From Novosphingobium kaempferiae (GTDB lineage: Bacteria; Pseudomonadota; Alphaproteobacteria; Sphingomonadales; Sphingomonadaceae): 64,000 nt of DNA. The stretch spans positions 1,550,001 to 1,614,000 of the forward strand of contig NZ_CP089301.1 of assembly GCF_021227995.1 (NCBI RefSeq), read 5' to 3'. This document shows positions 1 through 8,156 of this stretch, piece by piece; within the stretch, counting starts at the first letter, position 1; every line of letters begins with the position of its first letter. A model generated the notes under the pieces. The model searched no databases. It saw only the letters and a program-made list of their open reading frames with translations, and had not been told where the DNA came from. Made by a program: the position numbers and the translations under genes.

Positions 1-968
1 GTGTCGATCAGCGCGGTCGCGATGATGGAGAGCGAGCCGCCCTCCTCGATGTTGCGCGCGGCGCCGAAGAAGCGCTTGGGGCGCTGCAGGGCGTTCGCGT
101 CGACACCGCCGGTCAGCACCTTGCCCGAGCTGGGGACCACGGTGTTGTAGGCGCGGCCGAGGCGGGTGATCGAGTCCAGCAGGATGACCACGTCGCGCTT
201 GTGCTCGACGAGGCGTTTGGCCTTCTCGATCACCATTTCGGCGACCTGGACGTGGCGCTGCGCGGGTTCGTCGAAGGTGGAGGAGATGACCTCGCCCTTC
301 ACCGAGCGCTGCATGTCGGTGACTTCCTCCGGACGCTCGTCGACGAGCAGGACGAGGAGGAAGACTTCCGGATGGTTGTCGGTGATGGCCTTGGCCATGT
401 TCTGCAGCAGCACGGTCTTACCGGTGCGCGGCGGCGCGACGATCAGGGCGCGCTGGCCCTTGCCCTGCGGCGAGATCAGGTCGATCACGCGGGCCGACTT
501 GTCCTTGACCGTGGGGTCGAGGCCGTCGAGCTTGAGGCGACTGTCGGGATAGAGCGGCGTCAGGTTGTCGAAGTTGACGCGATGGCGCACCGCGTCGGGA
601 TCGTCGAAGTTGACGCTCATGAGCTTGGTGATGGCGAAGTAGCGCTCGCCCTCCTTGGGGGCGCGGATTTCGCCTTCGACGGTGTCGCCGGTGCGCAGGC
701 CCCACTTGCGGACCTGATTCGGCGAGACGTAGATATCGTCGGGACCGGCGAGGTAGTTCGCCTCTGCATTGCGCAGGAAGCCGAAACCGTCGGTCAGCAC
801 TTCGATGGTGCCCTGGCCGATGATTTCCTCACCGTCTTCAGCCACTTCCTTGAGGATGGCGAAGATCAGATCCTGACGGCGCAGCGTGGAGGCGCTTTCG
901 ACGCCCAGTTCCTCTGCCATCTCGACCAGCTCGGCCGATGACTTCTTCTTGAGTTCTTTGAGATGCAT
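1..968 (-). CDS. rho: Transcription termination factor Rho (3' end outside window)
   Basis: Hexameric RNA-dependent ATPase that terminates transcription at Rho-dependent sites. The first 322 codons are visible, and the C-terminal part (roughly 95 residues by family length) lies beyond the window start. Residues 1-45 form the Rho N-terminal helical region. Residues about 50-125 are the cold-shock-like RNA-binding domain, with GFGFLR at 61-66. The Walker A loop APPRTGKT is at about 178-185 and VDERPEEV follows at about 213. The start is the ATG at 966-968. Rho next to hemE and the origin is a conserved alphaproteobacterial arrangement. No internal stop is seen, so it should be intact outside the window. 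Confidence 0.97.
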   Translation of the reverse strand, partial: MHLKELKKKSSAELVEMAEELGVESASTLRRQDLIFAILKEVAEDGEEIIGQGTIEVLTDGFGFLRNAEANYLAGPDDIYVSPNQVRKWGLRTGDTVEGEIRAPKEGERYFAITKLMSVNFDDPDAVRHRVNFDNLTPLYPDSRLKLDGLDPTVKDKSARVIDLISPQGKGQRALIVAPPRTGKTVLLQNMAKAITDNHPEVFLLVLLVDERPEEVTDMQRSVKGEVISSTFDEPAQRHVQVAEMVIEKAKRLVEHKRDVVILLDSITRLGRAYNTVVPSSGKVLTGGVDANALQRPKRFFGAARNIEEGGSLSIIATALID

Positions 969-1168
969 TTTCTTGGATTCCAGATGGATTTGTAGTGTCG
1001 GCCGGCGGGATCATCGGGCTTGGGGAAAGCGGATCCAGGCAGGAGACAAAGGCTCGCGCCCTGTTGCCGGAACGTGGCTCAGATAAGCGTTCCCCGCCTC
1101 GCGGTCAACGAGTCAATCCGCCAGACGCCACCGGAACGGGGCGAATGGAATGGGGTGCCGCCGAAGCG

Positions 1169-1504
1169 CTACTGCCCGTTCTCGTAACGGCCGCGCCATG
1201 CCTCGAAGCGGTCAGCCAGCGGATCGAGCTGCGCGTGGCAGCGGGCCTTGTCGGCCTGATAGCTTTGCGCGCCATAGCCCGGCGCGCGCAGAATCCTGTC
1301 CAGTTCGACGGCAATGTCGTACTGCGGCCGACGCGCCTCCAGCCTGCCGAAGTAGTAGAGCACTCCCGCCTCCACCTTGTGGCGAAGCTCGCCCTCGACC
1401 TTCCCGGCGGCGACCGAGAGGTAGGCGAGGCAATGGAGGTCATCCTGATCGGCCTGGGGCGGCGCGGAGATCATCGCCACGGCGAGGACAGGCATCAGGA
1501 TCAT
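1169..1504 (-). CDS. Small hypothetical secreted protein
   Basis: 111-residue protein I do not recognise. It starts with a short hydrophobic stretch (MILMPVLAVAMISA) that reads as a signal peptide. The remainder is charged and helical, with two Cys (in HCLAYL near residue 24 and ARCHAQ near residue 90). It starts 19 bp after hemJ stops and is read the same way, so it is probably co-transcribed with hemE-hemJ. The 200 bp between it and rho hold no other gene. Codon usage matches the neighbours, and the overlapping plus-strand frames look like shadows. Confidence 0.7.
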   Translation of the reverse strand: MILMPVLAVAMISAPPQADQDDLHCLAYLSVAAGKVEGELRHKVEAGVLYYFGRLEARRPQYDIAVELDRILRAPGYGAQSYQADKARCHAQLDPLADRFEAWRGRYENGQ

Positions 1505-1523
1505 GTCAGGGCTCCCGAACGGG

Positions 1524-1964
1524 TCAGAACGGCTTCACGACCACCAGAATGACGATCACCACGGCGGCAAGGCCGGGCACTTCGTTGAGCATCCGCAGTT
1601 TCCTGCCGGTCAGCGAACGCTCACCCCGCGCCAGTTTCTTGGCATAGGCGACGAGCCAGCCATGATACCCCGAAAGCGCGATCACGAACAGCAGCTTCGC
1701 ATGAAGCCAGCCCTCGCTGAACGCACCCAGCGCCAGCGCCGTCAGCACGCCGAATACCCATGTCAGGATCATCGAGGGGGTCAGGATGATCTTGCGCAGC
1801 TTCGCTTCGCGATCGACCCAGCGCGCCTCTTCCGCCGAGCCGGATTCCGCTTCCTGATGGTAGACGAAATAGCGCGGCAGCATGAACAGCCCCGCCATCC
1901 AGAAGATCACGAAGATGACGTGCCCGGCCTTCAGCCAGGGGTAGAGACTCTGGAGGATGGTCAT
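1524..1964 (-). CDS. hemJ: Protoporphyrinogen oxidase HemJ (CopD/UPF0093 family membrane protein)
   Basis: 146-residue polytopic membrane protein of the HemJ family, which oxidises protoporphyrinogen IX to protoporphyrin IX in haem synthesis. About four hydrophobic segments are visible, with the typical WLKAGHVIFVIFWMAGLFMLPR first helix (conserved His near residue 15 and Arg near 31) and HAKLLFVIALSGYHG in the third. Length is normal for the family. It lies 31 bp after hemE on the same strand, so two haem-pathway genes form one unit next to the origin. Known function comes from family members; here it is inferred from sequence. Confidence 0.9.
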   Translation of the reverse strand: MTILQSLYPWLKAGHVIFVIFWMAGLFMLPRYFVYHQEAESGSAEEARWVDREAKLRKIILTPSMILTWVFGVLTALALGAFSEGWLHAKLLFVIALSGYHGWLVAYAKKLARGERSLTGRKLRMLNEVPGLAAVVIVILVVVKPF

Positions 1965-1995
1965 GGATGTCCTCTAGCGGGTCTGGGGCGCCGTC

Positions 1996-3021
1996 TCAAC
2001 GCTCCCAGGCGCGGACGGTGGCAAGGAGCTGCTCGACGTTCGCGATGGGCGTGTGCTGCCCGATTCCGTGGCCGAGATTGAAGACGTGGGGACGGTCGGC
2101 GAAAGCGTCAAGCACGGCGCAGGCCTGCCGGTCGAGATCCTCGCCGCCCGCCAGCAGGAGCAGTGGATCGAGATTGCCCTGCACCGGCATGCCCGAAGGC
2201 AGTTCGCGCGCGGCCCAGATCGGGTCGATCGTCTCATCGATTCCGACCGCGTCCACACCCGTCTCGCGGGCATAGGCGGGAAGCTTCTCGCCCGAGCCCT
2301 TCGGGAAGCCGATGATCGGGGTCTCGGGATGGCGCGCCTTCACGGCTGCGACGATGGCGGCGTTGGGCGCGATGACCCAGCGTTCGAACTGCGTCGGCGA
2401 CAGGCTTCCGGCCCATGAATCGAAAAGCTGCACGGCCTCTGCGCCTGCCTCGATCTGGCCGCACAAGTATTTCACGGTCACCTGAATCACCGCTTCGATG
2501 ATCGCCCCGAACGCGCCCGGATCGCGATAGGCCATCGCGCGCGTGTCGTGCTGGTCCCGGCTGCCCTCGCCCGCGACCATGTAGGTGGCGACCGTCCAGG
2601 GCGATCCCGCGAAGCCGAGCATGGTCTTGTCCACATCCAGCGCGGCACGGACTTTGCGGACGGTCTCGTAGATCGGCGAGAGGCGCTCGGGCACCTGAGT
2701 CAGCCCCGACAGCGCATTGTCCACAAGCCGCGGAGTCAGCTTCGGGCCTTCCCCGGCGAGGAACTGGAGATCCTGCCCCATCGCGTAAGGGACGATGAGG
2801 ATGTCGGAAAACAGGATCGCGCCGTCGAAACCGAAGCGGCGGATTGGCTGCAGGGTGATCTCGGCCGCGGCGTCGGTGTCGTAGACGAGCGCCAGGAATC
2901 CGCCCTTTTCAGCGCGCAACTCGCGGTATTCGGGCAGGTAGCGCCCCGCCTGGCGCATGAGCCAGAGCGGGCGGCGGCGCGCGTTCGTTCCGCGCAGGGT
3001 GTCGAGGAGAATTCCGGGCAT
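1996..3021 (-). CDS. hemE: Uroporphyrinogen decarboxylase
   Basis: 341-residue HemE, which converts uroporphyrinogen III to coproporphyrinogen III in the cytoplasm. The N-terminal signature RPLWLMRQAGRYLPEYR is intact. FDGAILFSDIL carries the expected catalytic Asp, and GFAGSPWTVATYM is the second signature. An in-frame TTG lies six codons upstream, but the ATG at 3019-3021 gives MPGILLD, the usual length and N-terminus. The gene is transcribed away from the predicted origin, and the pair hemE | origin | PPDK regulator is the conserved alphaproteobacterial origin context. Confidence 0.96.
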   Translation of the reverse strand: MPGILLDTLRGTNARRRPLWLMRQAGRYLPEYRELRAEKGGFLALVYDTDAAAEITLQPIRRFGFDGAILFSDILIVPYAMGQDLQFLAGEGPKLTPRLVDNALSGLTQVPERLSPIYETVRKVRAALDVDKTMLGFAGSPWTVATYMVAGEGSRDQHDTRAMAYRDPGAFGAIIEAVIQVTVKYLCGQIEAGAEAVQLFDSWAGSLSPTQFERWVIAPNAAIVAAVKARHPETPIIGFPKGSGEKLPAYARETGVDAVGIDETIDPIWAARELPSGMPVQGNLDPLLLLAGGEDLDRQACAVLDAFADRPHVFNLGHGIGQHTPIANVEQLLATVRAWER

Positions 3022-3081
3022 CGCGTCACGTCCCAACAAAAAATAGAATTTTTATAGAAGGATGATGGAGTCTGTTGGCCC

Positions 3082-3090
3082 TGTGGATAT
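3082..3090 (-). promoter_or_regulatory. DnaA-box-like nonamer (ATATCCACA on the minus strand)
   Basis: Plus strand TGTGGATAT, one mismatch from the TTATCCACA consensus. The same nonamer recurs in opposite orientation at 3316-3324. Confidence 0.6.
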
Positions 3091-3181
3091 CGGGGATTGG
3101 CGCGCCTTGCCCGATTTGTACCCGGATGAACAGGATGAAGAGTCACATGCGACTCTTGGACGAGGTTGAGTCAACGAAAGG

Positions 3182-3199
3182 TTGTCCACCTTGTCCACA
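3182..3199 (+). promoter_or_regulatory. Tandem DnaA-box-like nonamers
   Basis: Two directly abutting nonamers, TTGTCCACC then TTGTCCACA, with two and one mismatches to TTATCCACA. They lie in the middle of the predicted origin. Confidence 0.55.
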
Positions 3200-3315
3200 G
3201 GGTGTGGGAAGAGTCGGTCGCCCTGTCCAGAACCTGACTCGTTGAATCCCCATAGCGGGCAGGAAAACCGCCTGCCGAGTTGTCACCGGGACTCTCCCGT
3301 GGTTTATGCCGCCAC

Positions 3316-3324
3316 ATATCCACA
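3316..3324 (+). promoter_or_regulatory. DnaA-box-like nonamer (ATATCCACA)
   Basis: One mismatch from TTATCCACA and the inverted partner of the site at 3082-3090. It sits about 20 bp upstream of the chosen start of the PPDK regulator gene. Confidence 0.6.
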
Positions 3325-3343
3325 ATGGAGCCAGCAGCCGTCC

Positions 3344-4192
3344 ATGGCGCGTTTTCACCTGCACCTCCTGTCAGATTCCACCGGCGAGACGCTGGAGATG
3401 ATCGCCAAGGCGGCGCTCGCGCAGTTCGACGACGATGGCGATGTGCTGCGCCATTTCTGGCCGATGGTCCGCTCGCAGCAGCACCTCGACCGCATCATGG
3501 GCGAGATCGCCTCGAACCCAGGCCTGGTGTTCTTCACCCTCGTCAACGAGGAGACGCGCGGGCGGCTTGAAGAAAAGTGCCAGCAGCTCGGCCTGCCCGC
3601 GATCGCGGTGCTCGATGGTGTGACCGACGCGCTCGAAGCGCTGCTCGGGCAGGAGGCCAAGGGCCGTCCCGGGCGCCAGCACCGGCTCGACGATGCCTAT
3701 TTCGCGCGCGTCGATGCGATCCAGTTCACGATCGCGCATGACGACGGCGTCCTGTGGGAAGAGTGGGAGGAGGCGGACATCGTTCTGGCCGGGGTGTCGC
3801 GCACCAGCAAGACACCGACCTCGATCTATCTCGCCAATCGCGGGTACAAGGTTGCGAATATCCCGATCGTCGTGGAAAGCCCACCGCCGCCGTTGCTCTA
3901 TGGGCTCAAGCGGCCGCTAGTCGTCGGCCTGACGACCGCGCCCGACCGGCTGATCCAGATCCGCCGGAACCGCCTGCTTTCGCTCAGCCAGTCGCCCGAC
4001 ACCGATTACGTCGCCAGCGACAAGGTGGAGAGCGAGCTGAAATATGCGCGGCGCATGTTCGCGGACAATTCCTGGCCGGTGATCGACGTCACGCGCCGCT
4101 CGATCGAAGAGACCGCCGCGGCGGTCATCAACCTCTACAACGAACGCAAGGCTGCCGGTCAGACCGGACCGGTCGGCCCGAAGCCCATCTGA
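3344..4192 (+). CDS. ppsR: Pyruvate, phosphate dikinase regulatory protein (kinase/pyrophosphorylase, DUF299)
   Basis: 282-residue member of the PEP synthase/PPDK regulatory family, bifunctional enzymes that inactivate the dikinase by ADP-dependent phosphorylation and reactivate it by Pi-dependent dephosphorylation. The N-terminus MARFHLHLLSDSTGET and the P-loop-like GVSRTSKTPTS at about residues 150-160 are family hallmarks. The open frame extends 54 codons further upstream, but that part reads through the predicted origin and has no family resemblance, so I chose the ATG at 3344. Whether the target is PPDK or PEP synthase cannot be told from this window. Confidence 0.92.
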   Translation: MARFHLHLLSDSTGETLEMIAKAALAQFDDDGDVLRHFWPMVRSQQHLDRIMGEIASNPGLVFFTLVNEETRGRLEEKCQQLGLPAIAVLDGVTDALEALLGQEAKGRPGRQHRLDDAYFARVDAIQFTIAHDDGVLWEEWEEADIVLAGVSRTSKTPTSIYLANRGYKVANIPIVVESPPPPLLYGLKRPLVVGLTTAPDRLIQIRRNRLLSLSQSPDTDYVASDKVESELKYARRMFADNSWPVIDVTRRSIEETAAAVINLYNERKAAGQTGPVGPKPI

Positions 4193-4207
4193 TAATCGAA
4201 GGCAGAG

Positions 4208-4792
4208 ATGATCGTCCTCGCATCCCAGAGCGGTTCGCGCCGCGCCATGCTCGAAGCTGCGAGCATTTCCTTCCGGGCCCAGCCCGCGCATGTCGATGAA
4301 CGTGTGCTCGAAGCGGCGCTTGGCGATGCCGTTCCGGCGGAGATCGCATTGGCGCTGGCCGTGGCTAAGGCGGGAAATGTTTCACGTGAAACACCGGGCG
4401 AGATCGTCCTCGGCAGCGACTCTCTTGTGTCCTGCGGCGGTCGCCGCTTCGACAAGCCGACGAGCCGTGAGAACGCCGCCGAGCACCTGCGCTTCTTCTC
4501 AGGCAAGGTGATGGAACTGCACAGCGCCGCCGCGCTTGTCCGTGATGGCGAGGTGCTCTGGGCCGAGCCCGCCGTCGCCGAACTGCGCGTCGCCGAATTG
4601 TCCGAGGCCTTCATCGCCGAATACCTCGACGCGGAATGGCCCGCGGTGGCCGGCTGCGTCGGCGTGTTCCGCATCGAGGCGCGCGGGGTGCAGCTGTTCG
4701 AATCCATCGATGGCGACTACTTCACCATCCTCGGCATGCCGTTGCTCAAGGTGCAGGCGGCGCTTCGCAATCTGGGAGTTCTTGCGCGATGA
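4208..4792 (+). CDS. maf: Maf-family nucleotide pyrophosphatase
   Basis: 194-residue Maf/HAM1-like protein, a dNTP/NTP pyrophosphatase thought to remove non-canonical nucleotides. The N-terminal [13 protein letters not shown] is the family nucleotide-binding start, followed by an SDSLV motif. It begins 15 bp after the PPDK regulator gene and overlaps aroE by ATGA (4789-4792), giving a tight maf-aroE unit. Residues 57-62 (NVSRET) are encoded by a perfect parS site, so this part of the protein is constrained by DNA function as well. Confidence 0.92.
   Translation: MIVLASQSGSRRAMLEAASISFRAQPAHVDERVLEAALGDAVPAEIALALAVAKAGNVSRETPGEIVLGSDSLVSCGGRRFDKPTSRENAAEHLRFFSGKVMELHSAAALVRDGEVLWAEPAVAELRVAELSEAFIAEYLDAEWPAVAGCVGVFRIEARGVQLFESIDGDYFTILGMPLLKVQAALRNLGVLAR
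4378..4393. promoter_or_regulatory. parS: parS chromosome-segregation site (perfect 16-mer)
   Basis: TGTTTCACGTGAAACA, a perfect palindrome identical to the widely conserved ParB-binding consensus. It lies inside maf about 1 kb from the predicted origin, where chromosomal parS sites normally occur. No parA or parB gene is present in this window. Confidence 0.93.
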
Positions 4793-5646
4793 GCACCCCG
4801 TATGCCGAAGTGATCGGCGATCCCATCGCGCAGTCCAAGTCACCCGCGATCCACAATTTCTGGCTTCGTGAACTCGGGCTGGAGGGGCGCTACGACCACT
4901 GCCTCGTCAGGCTGGAGGAACTGGTCGACTACCTCGCGAAACGGCGGGCCGATTCCGACTGGCGCGGCTGCAATGTCACGATGCCGCACAAGCTGGCGAT
5001 CCTGCCACTGCTGGACCGGCTCGATCCTCTGGCGGAGCGGATCGGTGCCGTGAACACGGTCGTGAGAGGCACCGACGGCACACTGACCGGGTACAACACG
5101 GACGCACCGGGGTTCCTCGAGCCGGTGCGCGACGAACTGGCGAAGACCCACCTGTTCCGGATGGCCCGCGTGCTCGGCACCGGCGGTGCGGCGCGAGCGA
5201 TCGTGGCCGCGCTGGCGCAGGAGCACTTCGTCATCGTGCTGGCGGGGCGCGATCCGGGCAAGGCGCGCGCCATGCTCGACGAACTGGCGCCGGACGGCGA
5301 GCACCATGCCATCGGGCTCGATCACTTCGCCGATGCGACCGATTTCGCCTTCGACGATCGCGAGCACTGCTTCGACCTCATCGTCAACGCCAGCCCGCTC
5401 GGGATGACGGGGCAGCCCCCCCTCGCCTTCGACTTCAGCCATGCCCCGCCGCGCAGCGTGGTCTACGACATCGTCACCAGCCCGCTCGACACGCAGTTCC
5501 TGCAGGACGCGCGCGGGGTCGGATTCGAGACCATCGACGGCCTCTCCATGCTGATCGGCCAGGCCGACCTCGCCTTCGCGCATTTCTTCGGCACCCACCC
5601 GCCGCGCAACAGGGATGCGGCATTGCGCGAGCTGATTCTGAAATGA
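4789..5646 (+). CDS. aroE: Shikimate 5-dehydrogenase
   Basis: 285-residue AroE, NADP-dependent reduction of 3-dehydroshikimate to shikimate in aromatic amino acid synthesis. [10 protein letters not shown] near the N-terminus and NVTMPHK (catalytic Lys) form the shikimate site. [14 protein letters not shown] is the NADP-binding loop and [13 protein letters not shown] is near the C-terminus. The start at 4789 overlaps the maf stop. The open frame extends upstream through maf, but [19 protein letters not shown] is the normal N-terminus. Tightly linked to coaE (13 bp). Confidence 0.95.
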   Translation: MSTPYAEVIGDPIAQSKSPAIHNFWLRELGLEGRYDHCLVRLEELVDYLAKRRADSDWRGCNVTMPHKLAILPLLDRLDPLAERIGAVNTVVRGTDGTLTGYNTDAPGFLEPVRDELAKTHLFRMARVLGTGGAARAIVAALAQEHFVIVLAGRDPGKARAMLDELAPDGEHHAIGLDHFADATDFAFDDREHCFDLIVNASPLGMTGQPPLAFDFSHAPPRSVVYDIVTSPLDTQFLQDARGVGFETIDGLSMLIGQADLAFAHFFGTHPPRNRDAALRELILK

Positions 5647-5659
5647 CAAAGATACCCTG

Positions 5660-6247
5660 ATGAAAATCCTGGGCCTCACCGGATCGATCGGTATGGGCAA
5701 GTCGACCGTCGCGGCGATGCTGCGCGATCTCGGCGTGCCGGTGTTCGATGCCGATGCGGCGGTGCATGAACTGCAGGGCCCGAATGGCGCGCTCCTGCCG
5801 CAGATCGAGGCGGCCTTTCCGGGCACCACCGGGCCAAACGGCGTCGACCGCCCGAGACTCGGCGCAGCGGTCTTCGGAGACCGGGACAAGCTCGCGACTC
5901 TGGAACGACTCGTCCACCCCGCCGTCGCGGCGATGCGGGCCGAATTTCTTAAGTATAATAGGCAAGCGCCGCTGGTCGTTTTCGACATCCCGCTGCTCTA
6001 TGAAAAGGGCGGCCACGAGGGGCTGGACGCGGTCGCCGTGGTCTCCGCTCCGGCCGATGAACAGCGCCGCCGCGTGCTCGCCCGGCCCGGCATGACGGTC
6101 GAGAAATTCGAGCAGATTCTGTCACTTCAGGTTCCCGACGCCGAGAAACGCGCGCGGGCCGACCATGTCATCGATACCGGCACGTCGCTCGATGCGACCC
6201 GCGAACAGGTGGCCGGTATCGTGCGGGCGCTGAGGCGAGCCGAATAA
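5660..6247 (+). CDS. coaE: Dephospho-CoA kinase
   Basis: 195-residue CoaE, which phosphorylates the ribose 3'-hydroxyl of dephospho-CoA, the last step of coenzyme A synthesis. The P-loop GLTGSIGMGKST is at residues 5-16, followed by FDADAAVHEL, and FDIPLLYEKG is the central signature. The length is normal. It sits between aroE and dnaQ, the conserved order on this side of alphaproteobacterial origins. Confidence 0.95.
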   Translation: MKILGLTGSIGMGKSTVAAMLRDLGVPVFDADAAVHELQGPNGALLPQIEAAFPGTTGPNGVDRPRLGAAVFGDRDKLATLERLVHPAVAAMRAEFLKYNRQAPLVVFDIPLLYEKGGHEGLDAVAVVSAPADEQRRRVLARPGMTVEKFEQILSLQVPDAEKRARADHVIDTGTSLDATREQVAGIVRALRRAE

Positions 6248-6297
6248 TCCTCTCCTGCCCCTTGCACATGGGTGCACACAGGCAGATATGGAGAGGG

Positions 6298-6981
6298 ATG
6301 AGAGAGATCATCTTCGACACCGAAACGACCGGCTTCGACCCGAAAAACGGGGATCGCATGGTGGAAATCGGATGCATCGAGATGGTCAACCGGGTGATGA
6401 CCGGTCGCACCTATCACGCCTATTTCAACCCGCAGCGCTCGATGCCCGCCGAGGCCGAGGCGGTGCACGGCCTGTCCGACGCGTTCCTCGCCGACAAGCC
6501 GCTGTTCTCCGCCTGTGCGCAGGACTTCCTCGACTTCATCGAGGACAGCCCGATGGTGGCGCACAACGCGAACTTCGACTTCAACTTCATCAATGCCGAA
6601 CTGGCGCTGTGCAGCCTGCCGCCGGTCAGCATGAGCCGCATGGTCGATACCGTGGCGCTCGCCAAGGTGCGCCATCCGGGCGCCAAGCTGTCGCTCGACG
6701 CGCTCTGCTCACGCTACGGGATCGACCGCAGCCACCGCACCAAGCACGGCGCGCTGCTCGACTCCGAGCTGCTCGCGCAAGTCTATGTCGAGCTGCGCGG
6801 GGGCCGTCAGATCGGCCTCGAACTTTCTGCCGAAATCACTGAGATCGTGACGGAAATCAAGGTTCTCGCCAAGAAGGACCGTATCTTCCGTCAGCCGCGT
6901 CCCCACGCGGCTACCGAAGAGGAACTTGTTGCGCATGCAGAGTTTCTCAAGTCGGTCGATACCCCGCTCTGGGGTGCCTGA
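6298..6981 (+). CDS. dnaQ: DNA polymerase III epsilon subunit (3'-5' proofreading exonuclease)
   Basis: 227-residue DnaQ. FDTETTG near residue 5 carries the Exo I Asp and Glu, HNANFDFNF is Exo II, and HGALLDSELLAQVY holds the Exo III His/Asp. The ATG at 6298, preceded by GAGAGGG, gives the usual MREIIFDTET start; the frame is open 12 codons upstream but adds no recognisable sequence. It completes the origin-proximal set maf-aroE-coaE-dnaQ. Confidence 0.94.
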   Translation: MREIIFDTETTGFDPKNGDRMVEIGCIEMVNRVMTGRTYHAYFNPQRSMPAEAEAVHGLSDAFLADKPLFSACAQDFLDFIEDSPMVAHNANFDFNFINAELALCSLPPVSMSRMVDTVALAKVRHPGAKLSLDALCSRYGIDRSHRTKHGALLDSELLAQVYVELRGGRQIGLELSAEITEIVTEIKVLAKKDRIFRQPRPHAATEEELVAHAEFLKSVDTPLWGA

Positions 6982-7007
6982 ACTCTAAGTACTAAGGAGA
7001 AACGCCC

Positions 7008-7580
7008 ATGGATATCCGCGTCTCTGGTCACCAGGTCGAAACCGGCGAGGCCCTTCAGGTCCACGCGAACGACAAGCTCACGGCGATCATCGAGAAGTAT
7101 TTCAACCGGGCGCTGTCGTCTCACGTCACTTTCGGTCGAGCGCCGGCGGGGGCGTTCAAGTGCGACATCATCATGCACGTGATGCAGAACCTCGTGCTCA
7201 AGGGCAGCGGCATGGCACAGGACGCGCACATCGCCTGCGACCAGGCTGCCGAAAAGATCGACAAGCAGCTGCGCCGCTACAAGCGTCGCCTCAAGGATCG
7301 TTCCGAACAGACCGCCTTCGCCAATGCGGCTGAAGACGCAGCGTATACGATCTTCGAAGAGCCCGTCGCCGACAACGACGAGGACGATTACGAGACCGAC
7401 GCTCCCGTCGTCATCGCCGAAACGCGCGTCGATGTGCCGGAAGCGACCGTTTCCGACGCCGTCATGATGCTCGACTTGCGCAATACTACGGCGCTGCTTT
7501 TCAAAAATGCTGGCACCGGGCGTCATAATATGGTCTACCGCCGCGGTGACGGGTCGATCGGCTGGGTCGAACCGCACTGA
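7008..7580 (+). CDS. hpf: Ribosome hibernation promoting factor, long form
   Basis: 190-residue long-form HPF/RaiA, which binds the 30S subunit and dimerises 70S ribosomes in resting cells. Residues about 1-100 are the S30AE/YfiA domain (MDIRVSGHQVETG start). An acidic linker (DNDEDDYETD near 125) follows, and residues about 130-190 are the C-terminal dimerisation domain ending YRRGDGSIGWVEP. A strong AAGGAG site precedes the ATG. ptsN follows after a hairpin. In many proteobacteria rpoN precedes this pair; here dnaQ does. Confidence 0.93.
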   Translation: MDIRVSGHQVETGEALQVHANDKLTAIIEKYFNRALSSHVTFGRAPAGAFKCDIIMHVMQNLVLKGSGMAQDAHIACDQAAEKIDKQLRRYKRRLKDRSEQTAFANAAEDAAYTIFEEPVADNDEDDYETDAPVVIAETRVDVPEATVSDAVMMLDLRNTTALLFKNAGTGRHNMVYRRGDGSIGWVEPH

Positions 7581-7623
7581 CGCATTTCGCGCACCACTTC
7601 TGATCGCTACGAGAGGAAGAGAG

Positions 7624-7649
7624 AACCCCCGGTTTTTCCGCCGGGGGTT
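7624..7649 (+). terminator. Hairpin terminator after hpf
   Basis: AACCCCCGG at 7624-7632 pairs with CCGGGGGTT at 7641-7649 across an 8-nt loop. Only three T residues follow the stem top, so termination may be partial before ptsN. Confidence 0.65.
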
Positions 7650-7694
7650 TGGGGGCATGCAACCAACGGAAACCGGTCTAGTATCAGAAACACA

Positions 7695-8156
7695 ATGAGT
7701 GGGCTCTTTTCGCTGCTGCCCGAGGCCGTCATCACGGTCGATGCGGACAGCAAGGACATCATCCTCGACCGGCTCGCGGGCCGGTTTGCTGCGGTCTATG
7801 GTCTCGACCATCAGGCCGTGCTGGCGCGCATCACCGAGCGCGAGCGGCTCGGCAGCACCGGGTTCGGGCGACGGATCGCGATTCCCCACGCGCGCATGGC
7901 GGGGCTGACCCGACCGGTCGCGGTGTTCATGCGCCTCGCCTCCCCCGTCGAGTTCGAATCCGCAGATGGCATGCCGGTGGATCTCGTGTTCGGCCTGCTC
8001 TCGCCCGAGGGCGCGGGTGCGACGCACCTCCACGCTCTCGCCGCGATCTCGCGCATGATGCGTGACGAGCGCATGCACGAGGCTTTGCTCGCCGCTCCCG
8101 GCACCGAGGCGCTTTACAGCCTGCTGAGCAACGTCATCGACCGCGATGCCGCCTGA
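7695..8156 (+). CDS. ptsN: PTS IIA-Ntr nitrogen-regulatory protein
   Basis: 153-residue EIIA-Ntr, the final phosphoacceptor of the regulatory PTS-Ntr chain. The phosphorylatable His is at residue 65 in GRRIAIPHARMAG, and LVFGLLSPEGAG with the downstream HLHALAAISRMM is typical of the family. It follows hpf, the usual partner, and its end overlaps the following thioesterase gene by 11 bp. The other PTS-Ntr components (EI-Ntr, NPr) are not in this window. Confidence 0.92.
   Translation: MSGLFSLLPEAVITVDADSKDIILDRLAGRFAAVYGLDHQAVLARITERERLGSTGFGRRIAIPHARMAGLTRPVAVFMRLASPVEFESADGMPVDLVFGLLSPEGAGATHLHALAAISRMMRDERMHEALLAAPGTEALYSLLSNVIDRDAA

Larger units (their letters stand above)
3068..3294. 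promoter_or_regulatory. Cluster of eight GANTC (CcrM-type methylation) sites
   Basis: GANTC occurs at 3068-3072, 3140-3144, 3151-3155, 3168-3172, 3211-3215, 3236-3240, 3244-3248 and 3290-3294. In DNA of this composition about one would be expected in this length. GANTC is the target of the alphaproteobacterial cell-cycle methyltransferase CcrM. The clustering is seen; a role in timing replication or transcription is inferred. Confidence 0.75.
3022..3343. other. oriC: Predicted chromosomal replication origin (oriC) between hemE and the PPDK regulator gene
   Basis: A 322-bp gene-free interval whose position matches the origin context known from Caulobacter and Rickettsia (hemE on one side, the DUF299 protein then maf/aroE/coaE/dnaQ on the other). 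Seen directly: an A/T-rich tract at about 3035-3056 next to hemE, which could be the unwinding element; DnaA-box-like nonamers at 3082-3090, 3182-3190, 3191-3199 and 3316-3324; and eight GANTC sites between 3068 and 3294. No perfect TTATCCACA is present. Origin function is inferred from context and these motifs. Confidence 0.8.

Noticed and set aside
3182..3343. N-terminal extension of the PPDK regulator into the origin region.
   Set aside because: The 54 extra residues do not resemble the family, and the bases carry DnaA-box-like and GANTC motifs instead.
7171..7184. GCACGTGATGC inside hpf as another parS-like site.
   Set aside because: Only the CACGTG core matches; flanking bases do not fit parS.
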